Virus record (IMG/VR): IMGVR_UViG_3300023235_000112
Span: 1 to 26,394 of that record
Length of the DNA stretch: 26,394 nt
Strand: one strand, 5' to 3'
Source: a virus
A program made the position numbers and the translations under genes. The notes beneath the pieces were generated by a model. The model searched no databases, was not told the DNA's origin, and saw nothing but the letters and a program-made list of their open reading frames with translations. This document shows positions 1 through 6,579 of the stretch, in pieces (positions within the stretch are counted from its first letter, which is position 1; every line of letters starts with the position of its first letter).

Positions 1-1
1 A

Positions 2-490
2 TTTTGGAATGACACTGCTCCTACCTCGACAGTAATTTCTGTCGGTACAAATAATCAAGTGAACGAAAACACTAGAGCACAACTTCTTTATGCTTTCAGG
101 TCTATTCCAGGTTTTTCAAAAGTGGGATCTTACGTTGGAAATTCGAACGACGATGGTGTCTTTGTTTATCTCGGATTCAAACCCGCTTATTTGCTAATAA
201 AAAAAACCACAGATTCAGGTGGTGCCAATGATTGGTTTATTATTGATTCTAGTCGTTATCCCGTAAATGGAGTCACAACCCCGTCTGGATCTATAGGTGG
301 AACTCTAGAAGCTAATGATACAACCATCGAAGAATCTCATGCAACAAATTGGACAGACAATCAAGGCATTGAATTATTGTCAAATGGTTTTAAATTAAGG
401 ACTAATTCAGGTACTATAAATGCCTCCGGACGAGTGTATATCTACATAGCGTTCGCCGAGCAACCATTCAAATATGTCACCGCGAAGTAA
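2..490 (+). CDS. Tail fibre / adhesin C-terminal part, DUF7483-like (5' end outside window)
   Basis: The reading frame is open from base 2 and ends at TAA 488-490, so only the C-terminal 162 codons are in the window. A GTG at 59 is in frame, but the protein clearly continues upstream of it (FWNDTAPTSTVISVG precedes it), so it is not the start. Visible motifs are GFKPAYLLIKKT, NDWFIIDSSR, GIELLSNGFKLRT, and the terminal block YIYIAFAEQPFKY. This pattern is typical of the lectin/concanavalin-like DUF7483 repeats of marine and freshwater phage tail-fibre and appendage proteins. Inferred role: distal receptor-binding or surface-decorating fibre. It is followed after 34 bases by a DUF4376-like gene on the same strand, which fits a fibre module. 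Family assignment is from motif memory, not a search. Confidence 0.72.
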   Translation, partial: FWNDTAPTSTVISVGTNNQVNENTRAQLLYAFRSIPGFSKVGSYVGNSNDDGVFVYLGFKPAYLLIKKTTDSGGANDWFIIDSSRYPVNGVTTPSGSIGGTLEANDTTIEESHATNWTDNQGIELLSNGFKLRTNSGTINASGRVYIYIAFAEQPFKYVTAK

Positions 491-497
491 TAAATAA
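491..497 (+). promoter_or_regulatory. Late-type promoter core TAAATAA
   Basis: TAATAAATAAGAG lies just after the stop of the fibre gene, 28 bases before the ATG at 525. The TAAATAA core recurs before the neck, sheath, tube and one other virion-type gene in this window. It resembles the T4 late element TATAAATA. Inferred, not measured. Confidence 0.5.
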
Positions 498-524
498 GAG
501 AAAGGATTCATTAAGGAGTTTGAT

Positions 525-1142
525 ATGACATGGGCTAGAGTTTACAGAGGAGAAGTTATTGAGATTTTTGAACAAATTCCTGCTCGCTTGGAAATCAATG
601 GTTTCACTTTCGATCAAAAGGTTTTTCGCAATGAACTGAAAAGAGCCGAATTAGGTTTATTCGAGGTTGTCTATCCTTCAAAACCGAATGCACAACGCTT
701 TAACATCACTGCAACAAACATCGTCTTTAATGAAAATACCGGCCAAGTAGAAGCTTCTTATGAAACTGTCGAACGGTCAATCGAAGGTGCTAGAGCATCG
801 TTGCTAGAAAAAATCAAACCTCTATATGATTCAAAACTAAAAGAAGGCTTTGTCTATATGGGGAACAAATATGATATCGATGACCGCGCGATTTTGTTTA
901 TTGATATCGAATCCAGGGCCGCACAAGACGATAATGTTGTCTGGCCTAATCCTTATTATTGGCGTGATTACGACAATGATCTAGTAAGTATGGGAAAGCA
1001 AGAAATGGTGGCCTTTGCTTATGCTGCTCGCGATTTTAGACTAGCACTTCAATCAGCCAAATGGCAACATGAAGCTCAAATTTCTAAATTGATTACTCAT
1101 GATGCGATTGAAGCTTACGATTTATCGACTCTTTGGCAATAA
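525..1142 (+). CDS. Tail-fibre-associated protein, DUF4376-like
   Basis: 205 residues, ATG start with AAGGAG seven bases upstream. The N-terminal half (about 1-85) reads like the short 'what I am measuring' head found in phage fibre-tip proteins. The C-terminal half (about 90-200) has a helical pattern with SKLKEGFVYMGNKYDIDD, then YDNDLVSMGKQEMVAFA and a closing helix, which resembles DUF4376 proteins that sit beside tail-fibre genes. Inferred role: fibre tip, attachment or fibre assembly. It shares a strand and a likely transcript with the preceding fibre gene and ends before a terminator hairpin. No catalytic motif is seen. The late-type TAAATAA element upstream supports late expression. 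Confidence 0.6.
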   Translation: MTWARVYRGEVIEIFEQIPARLEINGFTFDQKVFRNELKRAELGLFEVVYPSKPNAQRFNITATNIVFNENTGQVEASYETVERSIEGARASLLEKIKPLYDSKLKEGFVYMGNKYDIDDRAILFIDIESRAAQDDNVVWPNPYYWRDYDNDLVSMGKQEMVAFAYAARDFRLALQSAKWQHEAQISKLITHDAIEAYDLSTLWQ

Positions 1143-1150
1143 AAGAAAAG

Positions 1151-1179
1151 AGTACCCTAGTTGACTAAGGTACTTTTTT
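1151..1179 (+). terminator. Intrinsic terminator, probably bidirectional
   Basis: AGTACC pairs with GGTACT around a short inner TAG/CTA stem and TTGA loop, followed by TTTTTT on the + strand. The minus strand tail is also T-rich (CTCTTTTCTTTT). It separates the convergent fibre gene and thyX. Confidence 0.75.
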
Positions 1180-1228
1180 GTTGAGTAAGTAATTGATTTT
1201 CTTATTAGAATTATTGGAAAAGACTAAA

Positions 1229-2155
1229 TCAGAGGTCTAGTTTCTCTTTGAACTCAATTAACTCGCGTCCCGTTAATCCAGCTTTTTCAAACCACTCTTC
1301 CTTTTCGACTAATGAAACATCGACTAATGCTTTCTTTGCCAAAAATTTCACTAGATCCCCTTCCATTCGACTTAATGAAATCGATTCACTTATATAATCT
1401 TCATATGCTTCTAAAGCTATTGGACAACTATTCTTAATTAATTCATGCATCGCATTTGCAAAAACTTGAATCTCCCATTGAGCGTGAGAATCTTCTCGCA
1501 ATTTCAAAAAATGTAGGAGATTCTTAAGATCGCATTTCCAATACCATTCGGTATAGTTGTTCAGTGGCAATACCATTCTTGCTAGCTCTTTGGCGATGCC
1601 GTCAAAATCGTCGTCGAACATATCGCCATCAAATGGACCATAAGATGCATCGGGATTTTCTCTGTTATTCCCCAATAGAGTCTGATAGATGTCATAATTG
1701 GTTTCAGATGCAGCATTGATAAACCACTCCGCCGACTCTTTGTTTTTTTTGTCCATTTCACCAGACCGACCTTGATGATTTGACTTTGATTGAGGTGCTA
1801 GAACATCAGGTGACGGAATGTAAAATTCATTAGGCATTTCAGAATAGCGTCCTGAATATTCATTCACACTTGCAGTCCGGTGACGGATCAACTGTCTAGC
1901 CACAAATATTGGCAATTTCATGTGGAATCTAAATTCAACTTGCTCGAACGGACTTGTATGATTGTGACGTAGCATATATCTAATTAGATGTCGATCTTGT
2001 TCTGGCATTCGATTTGCATTATTTTGTCCGTATGATACTCTCGCCGATCTTACGATGGTTTGGTCATCTCCAAATGATCCATCTAACCTAACAAAACCGT
2101 GATCTAAGCATTTGATTGCATCCGGGTCGTCTTTCATTTCAATCCATGCCGTCAT
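1229..2155 (-). CDS. thyX: Flavin-dependent thymidylate synthase ThyX
   Basis: 308 residues. The ThyX signature RHRTASVNEYSGRYS is intact at about residues 91-105, matching the family motif RHRxxSxNExSxRYS. Other family blocks are visible: SARVSYG near 38, the HxSPFEQVEFRFH stretch near 66-79, and the C-terminal LLHFLKLREDSHAQWEIQ block holding the catalytic/substrate-binding Arg region. The enzyme methylates dUMP to dTMP using methylene-tetrahydrofolate, FAD and NAD(P)H. T4 itself uses ThyA, whereas many marine T4-like phages carry ThyX. ATG start, with AGGA upstream. Its start overlaps the stop of the upstream broken gene in an ATGA arrangement, so it is probably translationally coupled. 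Confidence 0.96.
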   Translation of the reverse strand: MTAWIEMKDDPDAIKCLDHGFVRLDGSFGDDQTIVRSARVSYGQNNANRMPEQDRHLIRYMLRHNHTSPFEQVEFRFHMKLPIFVARQLIRHRTASVNEYSGRYSEMPNEFYIPSPDVLAPQSKSNHQGRSGEMDKKNKESAEWFINAASETNYDIYQTLLGNNRENPDASYGPFDGDMFDDDFDGIAKELARMVLPLNNYTEWYWKCDLKNLLHFLKLREDSHAQWEIQVFANAMHELIKNSCPIALEAYEDYISESISLSRMEGDLVKFLAKKALVDVSLVEKEEWFEKAGLTGRELIEFKEKLDL

Positions 2156-2542
2156 TTCATTCCTCGTTTCCAGTTATTACCAGGACACTCAACACTGCGT
2201 TGAGTATTTCCATTTCCATCATTCCACCAAACTCTTCCTTTAACGGTTTTTGCATTAGGTGATCTTTTTACAGTTCCCATTGATTCTATCCATCCATCAC
2301 CGGGGCAGTATACACTTCTTTTTCGTTTGTCAGTTGATACTTCTAGCCACCATGTTGATCCCTTCACAGCCTTCCCACCACATTTATCGTAACTATGACA
2401 GCCGGCTCCTTTCTCATATGATGCTCTACCACCTCTACTAGCATTTTCTCTTGCGAGGACAGGATCTGCATTTATAGCATGAATACCAATCCCTTGATCT
2501 CTAGTAGCTTTTCCAACCTTAGAAGATATTTCCCTTCTTCAT
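2152..2542 (-). pseudogene. Frameshifted WW-repeat / HNH-accessory-type small gene
   Basis: A continuous frame from about 2520 to 2152 encodes a protein starting KVGKATRDQGIGIHA and containing two copies of a WW...RSV.CPG..W unit (STWWLEV...RSVYCPGDGW and RVWWNDG...RSVECPGNNW). This short aromatic repeat is common in phage HNH endonucleases and their stand-alone relatives. There is no ATG or TTG in that frame, and the only GTG (2367) lies in the middle of the conserved part. An ATG at 2542-2540 overlaps the upstream TGA (ATGA) and reads MKKGNIF, then meets TAA at 2521-2519. Removing one base near 2521 would join both frames into an intact protein of about 129 residues. So this is a gene with a single-base frameshift, or a +1 recoding site. 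A shorter product from GTG 2367 (71 aa) is possible. No HNH active-site motif is seen. Confidence 0.6.
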
Positions 2543-2814
2543 TTCTTCTTCATAATCGGATCAAGGAGCTCGTTAATGTCCTGTTCTACTTCTTTCTTGA
2601 TCACCTCATAATTGAAGTCAATTTCTAATCCCGCCACAGAATCTTGTTCTGAATCAAACCGGAGGGTTTCCATTGCATCACTAAGCTCTTGATTATCCTT
2701 AACATCTATCGTTGAACCGTCTATTAGACGGATAGTCATTTTAGTGATAAATCGTTCAGGAACTTCATCAACAAAAATTCTAGATAAAATCGTCTTCCAT
2801 GATTTTCTATCCAT
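2539..2814 (-). CDS. Conserved small phage protein of unknown function
   Basis: 91 residues, ATG one base after the stop of the upstream gene, so it probably depends on coupled translation; only a weak CTAAG precedes it. The N-terminus reads MDRKSWKTILSRIFVDEVPE, followed by a beta-rich stretch TKMTIRLIDGSTIDV and an acidic C-terminal helix ending in KKK. No catalytic motif is recognised. The arrangement (one-base spacing upstream, ATGA overlap downstream) places it in one operon with the genes from 3947 to 1229. I recall similar small proteins in T4-like marine phages, but cannot name a function. Confidence 0.7.
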   Translation of the reverse strand: MDRKSWKTILSRIFVDEVPERFITKMTIRLIDGSTIDVKDNQELSDAMETLRFDSEQDSVAGLEIDFNYEVIKKEVEQDINELLDPIMKKK

Positions 2815-2815
2815 C

Positions 2816-3577
2816 TTAGTCGGTGATCTTTTGTTGGGGATTATCCGCTTTTTTCCTTCGAGTCTGTGCAGCTTTCAATGCAGCGTTGGTCTTGTATTCT
2901 TTCCCGCTTTCTTCGTCAATGAACGGTCCAGAATCTATACCCTCTACCAGCGCAATAAGCTCGTCAACTTCAACATCTGATTCTTCTTGTAGAGTTATGA
3001 AAGTTTCTTGACCAGGACGCAAAGCTGGATTGTAATTATAAGCGCGTTCACGACGTGCACTGGCGTCGACAGCTGCTTGCCGTTCAATCAGGTCAGCTTC
3101 CAATAATAGATGATTTGCTATTTTCTTTTTTTCAGCCTCATTTGTAGCTTGTCTATTGGCGTTGAAATTGTTCTGAGGAATATTCGGAGCTACATTCTTT
3201 TCATCATGAACAACCTGTTCATGTTTTTCATTTCTCACTTGAGAAAGTCGATCATTAATCTCTCGAAGATTAATGTGATGGCTGTTGTCTGGGGTCATTA
3301 TCACATCATCAACCTTCACCTTCAAGAAACGGTTGGTTTCGAAAAGAGTTTTGGACATGATGGAGCCATCGGGGAAGCGACGCTTTGAAAGAATTTCAAG
3401 CAATTTCGTTTCGTTCTGAGCATCTTTTGAGAAGACAACATTCATTAACGAGTCTTGATAACGGATTGGAAGGGTGTCATATTCTATCACCAGGCAGTGA
3501 TCATTATCATCTGGCAATGCCATCGAAGCTACAGCATATCGTGCCTCGGTTGATTTATTTTTTCCGACATGTCTCAT
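2816..3577 (-). CDS. Conserved T4-like phage protein, unknown function
   Basis: 253 residues, ATG with AGGAG upstream, overlapping the preceding stop by 4 bases. The N-terminal 110 residues form the conserved-looking part: MRHVGKNKSTEARYAVASM, LPIRYQDSLMNVVFSK and LLEILSKRRFPDG. A low-complexity Asn/Glu/Lys-rich linker follows (about 125-180), then an acidic, basic-ended tail. Proteins beginning MRHVGKN with a following LPxRYxxxLMxxL block are familiar from large marine T4-like phages, where they are unassigned. No enzyme motif is seen. It lies in the short operon leading to thyX. Confidence 0.72.
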   Translation of the reverse strand: MRHVGKNKSTEARYAVASMALPDDNDHCLVIEYDTLPIRYQDSLMNVVFSKDAQNETKLLEILSKRRFPDGSIMSKTLFETNRFLKVKVDDVIMTPDNSHHINLREINDRLSQVRNEKHEQVVHDEKNVAPNIPQNNFNANRQATNEAEKKKIANHLLLEADLIERQAAVDASARRERAYNYNPALRPGQETFITLQEESDVEVDELIALVEGIDSGPFIDEESGKEYKTNAALKAAQTRRKKADNPQQKITD

Positions 3578-3777
3578 TTTTTTGTCTCCTGTTTTTGTTT
3601 TGATTCTTGTTCTTTTCTTTGCTGTTCTTGATATGCGAGCAAAAAATTCTGCATCTTTTCATAAACGGGCATGATCTGTAAAAGTTCCTGTGCAGAAAAA
3701 GAACCTTTGTTTATCGCTGCTTCGATGATCTTAAAAGAATCGACTATATCAACCACATCAAACGTTAATTCAGTCAT
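3574..3777 (-). CDS. Small helical protein, paralogue A of a tandem pair
   Basis: 67 residues, ATG overlapping the stop of the upstream paralogue (ATGA), with AAGGAG upstream. The core FKIIEAAINKGSFSAQELLQ and MPVYEKMQNFLLAY is followed by a Glu/Gln/Lys-rich tail ending KQETKK. It aligns along its core with the 57-residue gene directly upstream. The family looks like a two-helix small phage protein with an invariant G-x-F/K-x-F...EL...(V/I)(M/L)P spacing. Function unknown. It is read with the following 253-residue gene through another 4-base overlap. Confidence 0.72.
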   Translation of the reverse strand: MTELTFDVVDIVDSFKIIEAAINKGSFSAQELLQIMPVYEKMQNFLLAYQEQQRKEQESKQKQETKK

Positions 3778-3947
3778 TGATTCTCCTTGAGGTCATGGTA
3801 CGCAGTTAGAAAGTTTGCTAATTTTTGATGCAGCGGTAAAATAACTTCCAGTTCGTCTTCTTTAAAAGTCTTGCGATCGATCGCCGCCTTCAAAGATTTA
3901 TGGAGATTTTCTAAATCCCGTACATCTAATGGTTCAGGTTTATTCAT
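3774..3947 (-). CDS. Small helical protein, paralogue B of a tandem pair
   Basis: 57 residues, ATG 3947-3945, TGA 3776-3774. It is preceded by AAGGATTAGAA and by an almost perfect sigma70 promoter. The core reads LHKSLKAAIDRKTFKEDELE then ILPLHQKLANFLTAY, which matches the neighbouring 67-residue protein: AAI..K.F...EL..I.P...K..NFL.AY is shared. This is a tandem gene duplication with divergent tails. First gene of the operon running to thyX. Function unknown. Confidence 0.72.
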   Translation of the reverse strand: MNKPEPLDVRDLENLHKSLKAAIDRKTFKEDELEVILPLHQKLANFLTAYHDLKENQ

Positions 3948-3958
3948 TTCTAATCCTT

Positions 3959-3988
3959 ATTATAGTGAATGTTCACTAGTCTTGTCAA
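3959..3988 (-). promoter_or_regulatory. Sigma70-type promoter with inverted repeat in the spacer
   Basis: On the minus strand TTGACA (3983-3988), an 18-base spacer and TATAAT (3959-3964). The TGA stop of the metallophosphoesterase lies inside the -35 hexamer. The spacer carries the inverted repeat AGTGAA-CA-TTCACT (3964-3977), a possible operator. Drives the 3947 to 1229 operon. Confidence 0.85.
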
Positions 3989-4764
3989 TAATAATCGTGA
4001 GAAACCAATTCAAATAACCGGTTGTCTTCTGATTGCTTAAGAGTGATAGAAAGCAAGCGTCCTCCCTTAGAAGACCCGGCGTCAGTAAAAATTACCTGAC
4101 CACCATGCCCATTTTTCTCAATCACTAGATCTTCGTTGCTTTTAATATCATGTCCTACTATCACAATCACATCTTTATTTATTTTGTTCACCCAGTCATA
4201 TCTACGAATAGGGAAGCCATCATCATTCTGCTCGTCTCTGGACACTTGACCAAAGTATGCAGAATTTCGGATCTTTCCGTTAAGTCGCATTGTCTTTTCA
4301 GTTGAAACCCAATACGCCGGTTCCAGTGCTCCATGGACGAAGCGTAGATTTTTGAATTTTGCGATCAACGGGCTTCCATCGATCATCCAAAAGAATAGAT
4401 CGACGAATTTTTCAAATTCATCTTTAGAAAGTTCTTCAAGCTGCTCTAATGTTTTGAGGATGCCACCTTTAAGTTTGACTCTAACGTCTTGTTCTCGAAG
4501 ACCAATAAAATATCTAGTCAGCTTTCTTTCATGGTTTCCTTGGATAAGAATAGCTTTATCTTCAGCTATAAGCTTTGCCATTAGACGAACAGTTTCAACT
4601 GAATTTGTTCCGTAATCCACTATATCACCGAGAGAAACCAGATAAAGATTTTCTTTCTCGGCTTTTTCTACTGCTTTTAGAAAATCAGAGTAATTACCAT
4701 GAACGTCACCTATTGCGAGGATCCCATCATGATCTCCTATGTTAATATTAATGACCTCTTGCAT
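3985..4764 (-). CDS. Calcineurin-like metallophosphoesterase
   Basis: 259 residues with the ordered metal-binding blocks of the family: GDVHGN (19-24), GDIVDYG (46-52), GNHER (76-80), a VHGA block near 144 and a GHD block near 205, followed by FTDAGSSKGGRLLSI. This is the two-metal Ser/Thr protein phosphatase / symmetrical Ap4A hydrolase-like fold. The substrate cannot be told from sequence; protein phosphatase, nucleotide hydrolase and 3'-end repair phosphatase are all possible. No clear Shine-Dalgarno precedes the ATG, and a weak TTTACT-17-TACATT pair ends only a few bases before it, so a very short leader is possible. It faces away from the exported-protein gene at 4829. Confidence 0.88.
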   Translation of the reverse strand: MQEVININIGDHDGILAIGDVHGNYSDFLKAVEKAEKENLYLVSLGDIVDYGTNSVETVRLMAKLIAEDKAILIQGNHERKLTRYFIGLREQDVRVKLKGGILKTLEQLEELSKDEFEKFVDLFFWMIDGSPLIAKFKNLRFVHGALEPAYWVSTEKTMRLNGKIRNSAYFGQVSRDEQNDDGFPIRRYDWVNKINKDVIVIVGHDIKSNEDLVIEKNGHGGQVIFTDAGSSKGGRLLSITLKQSEDNRLFELVSHDYY

Positions 4765-4794
4765 AATTTAATGTAACATAGATTATGAGTTGAG

Positions 4795-4801
4795 TAAATA
4801 T
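4795..4801 (+). promoter_or_regulatory. Possible late-type promoter TAAATAT
   Basis: GAGTAAATATC lies 28 bases before the GTG at 4829, the same spacing seen for the clearer TAAATAA elements, but it matches one base less. Weak. Confidence 0.25.
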
Positions 4802-4828
4802 CTTTATTACTTCAGATAGGAGATAATT

Positions 4829-5182
4829 GTGAAAAAGATTCTTTTGACTATGGCATTTATTTTATTTTCGAGTTCTGTGATGGCACAGGAACTTCTTTGT
4901 GCACCTCGAAATGAGGTTTTGAATAGTCTTTCCAAAACCAATGGTGAAGACCTGGTATTCACCGGCATCAGAACAATTCCTCTCCAGGGGAATATGCAAT
5001 GGTTTGAGGTAACCGCATTGATGGAATTTACGGCAAATCCTAGAACTGGAAGTTGGACAGTTTTGATGACACGACCATCCGGAATATCTTGTTTTGTTTT
5101 TGGTGGAACAAAATTTAATTCGTATATTCCTGACCTCGGATCAGAAAATAAAGAACAAAAAAATGATCTCTGGGAAGAATAA
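4829..5182 (+). CDS. Small exported protein with signal peptide
   Basis: 117 residues, GTG start with TAGGAG eight bases upstream. The first 19-20 residues are a textbook signal peptide: MKK, a hydrophobic core ILLTMAFILFSSS, then VMA before QE, giving a likely cleavage after Ala19. The mature part is about 98 residues with two cysteines (LLCAPR and SISCFVF-like positions near 23 and 91) that could form a disulfide, and an acidic tail. No lysis motif (SAR endolysin, spanin lipobox, Rz pattern) is visible. Exported phage proteins of this size may modify the envelope, block superinfection or take part in lysis, but nothing here decides between these. It stands alone on the + strand among minus-strand genes, ending in a hairpin at 5219. 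Confidence 0.72.
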   Translation: MKKILLTMAFILFSSSVMAQELLCAPRNEVLNSLSKTNGEDLVFTGIRTIPLQGNMQWFEVTALMEFTANPRTGSWTVLMTRPSGISCFVFGGTKFNSYIPDLGSENKEQKNDLWEE

Positions 5183-5184
5183 TT

Positions 5185-5337
5185 CTATCTGACAAAATTT
5201 AAGATTGTCTGATAGTCATCCCACGCTAAAGAAAGCGTGGGATTTTCCCTATGTAATTTTATGATAGCTGTGGATTGATTATACAGAGCCCGATAAGCGT
5301 CAGACGATACTGTTTTAGTTATAAATTTTGAATTCAC
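5185..5337 (-). CDS. Mini-ORF (50 aa), possibly the second half of a frameshifted gene
   Basis: GTG 5337-5335 with AAGG five bases upstream, stop TAG 5187-5185. The product starts MNSKFITKTVSSDAYRALYN and contains HRENPTLSLAWDD, a composition that looks coding. It overlaps the upstream 31-codon ORF by 23 bases in the +1 frame, so either two coupled mini-genes or one gene of about 75 codons with a frameshift near 5315-5337. The hairpin that ends the opposing gene lies inside this ORF. Function unknown. Confidence 0.42.
   Translation of the reverse strand: MNSKFITKTVSSDAYRALYNQSTAIIKLHRENPTLSLAWDDYQTILNFVR
5219..5249 (+). terminator. Terminator of the exported-protein gene
   Basis: TCCCACGCT pairs perfectly with AGCGTGGGA across a six-base loop, followed by TTTTCCC on the + strand. 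It lies within a convergent minus-strand mini-ORF. Confidence 0.7.
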
Positions 5338-5410
5338 TATAACCTTGTTCGTCTAGTACAGACAATGCAAGTTCAATTTTTTCATAATCTCCGGAATTCG
5401 GATCAAGCAT
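5315..5410 (-). CDS. Mini-ORF (31 aa), possibly the first half of a frameshifted gene
   Basis: ATG 5410-5408 overlaps the end of the ligase gene by 8 bases; stop TAA 5317-5315. It reads MLDPNSGDYEKIELALSVLD then EQGYSEFKIYN. An amphipathic helix is likely. A shift to the +1 frame near its end continues into the 50-codon ORF. Translational coupling to ligase is plausible. Confidence 0.35.
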   Translation of the reverse strand: MLDPNSGDYEKIELALSVLDEQGYSEFKIYN

Positions 5411-6506
5411 TTCGCTTTCCTTTCCAGAAATAATAAGCCACTGGAAAACGAGGGATACCATAGGTTGACTTGTTCTGATACCGGATCGTTACTTCAGTGC
5501 CTATGTATTCATCAGCTGACTCAGTCAATTTCTTCAAGAATTCTTGTGATCCTTTAATGCCGGAATCAAACACGTGTTCACCATCAGTGACCGTCACCGA
5601 TTTAATCATCCCTGAATAATTTCCTTTTCCTTCATTCATTGAGACGACAGTGAATTCTTCATCTTTGAACTCTTTCCTCTTGAGAAGGAATTTCGAACGT
5701 TTTCCTTCGTATTTTCCTGTGAGATCACGGATCATCTGTCCTTCAAACCCTTCTCCCATGTACTCTTCGTAGAGTTCATCGAGTCTTCCCTGGTCACCAA
5801 CCAAGTCTGTCTGGACGAATATAACCATCGGATCATTGATTTCTTTGACCATCTGTTCCACTTCACGCTGACGAATTTCAAACCCTCCAGCAATAACAGC
5901 ATCGTAGATATGTAACTGAACCATCTTACTAGATGCATCAAGGTCTTCTGGTTTCGGCTTTGATTTTCGTGCTAAGGATATTAATTCTTCAAAGTCTTCT
6001 CGTAGAGCATGATTATAAAGTTCACCATCTAAGACCAAGTTTGGATTTTTGTCAAACAACGATTTCACGGCTTCAAAGATATGAGGCGAAGAATGAATAT
6101 GTTTTCCACTTCGACTGAATAATCCAGCCTTACTTACTAAGCAGCGCATTCCATCCAGCTTGGGTTGAGAATAGATTGGGAAAGAGCCTTTGAATTTATC
6201 ATCGTAATTATGAGCTAACATTGCCTTGACGAATTTTACTTCATCAACATCTGCGATATCACGGAAATAATGCTTCTCAAGTTGCTTGTCGAATCGTGCT
6301 ATTGCTTCGGCATTTGCCTGTTCTTCATCCGTGGTCTCATTCGACTTACCGAGGTTTTTTCCAAAGCACTCAGTCCATTCACTTGTGGTCTTTTTGCCGT
6401 CAGTCTTACCAGAGATCGTCCGGAATTTATTTCCTTCGACTTGAATTGCCCACTGTTGCACCTTTCCAGTGCTTGTGCGTTTATAGATTGTATCAGAGAC
6501 TACCAT
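5403..6506 (-). CDS. ATP-dependent DNA ligase
   Basis: 367 residues. The nucleotidyltransferase motifs are in order: motif I SQPKLDGMR with the adenylated Lys near residue 116, motif III LVLDGELYN, motif IV EGFEGQMIR and motif V KFLLKRKEF. An OB-fold C-terminal domain (about 275-360) follows. The first 65 residues (IYKRTSTGKVQQWAIQVEG...GKTDGKKTTSEW) resemble a WGR-like DNA-end-binding module seen on several phage ligases, and differ from T4 gp30, which is longer (487 aa) with another N-terminal domain. Seals nicks in phage replication and repair. ATG with GGAG six bases upstream. A sigma70 promoter lies just upstream. Confidence 0.95.
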   Translation of the reverse strand: MVVSDTIYKRTSTGKVQQWAIQVEGNKFRTISGKTDGKKTTSEWTECFGKNLGKSNETTDEEQANAEAIARFDKQLEKHYFRDIADVDEVKFVKAMLAHNYDDKFKGSFPIYSQPKLDGMRCLVSKAGLFSRSGKHIHSSPHIFEAVKSLFDKNPNLVLDGELYNHALREDFEELISLARKSKPKPEDLDASSKMVQLHIYDAVIAGGFEIRQREVEQMVKEINDPMVIFVQTDLVGDQGRLDELYEEYMGEGFEGQMIRDLTGKYEGKRSKFLLKRKEFKDEEFTVVSMNEGKGNYSGMIKSVTVTDGEHVFDSGIKGSQEFLKKLTESADEYIGTEVTIRYQNKSTYGIPRFPVAYYFWKGKRNA

Positions 6507-6551
6507 TGATCACTCCATTGATTTTCATATGACTCTTTCCTAAGTGTCTTT

Positions 6552-6579
6552 ATTGTAACATATTTTAGAGGAATGTCAA
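6552..6579 (-). promoter_or_regulatory. Sigma70-type promoter of the ligase gene
   Basis: Minus strand TTGACA (6574-6579), 16-base spacer, TACAAT (6552-6557), 46 bases before the ligase ATG. The -35 contains the TGA stop of the upstream gene. Confidence 0.82.

Noticed and set aside
2367-2367. GTG start giving a complete 71-residue gene upstream of thyX
   Set aside because: It would begin in the middle of a longer conserved-looking frame with no Shine-Dalgarno; the frameshifted full-length gene explains the locus better.
2259-3603. Several + strand ORFs of 60-92 codons opposite the 2152-3777 genes
   Set aside because: They lie antisense to well-supported minus-strand genes, lack ribosome sites and have hydrophobic, low-complexity products typical of shadow frames.
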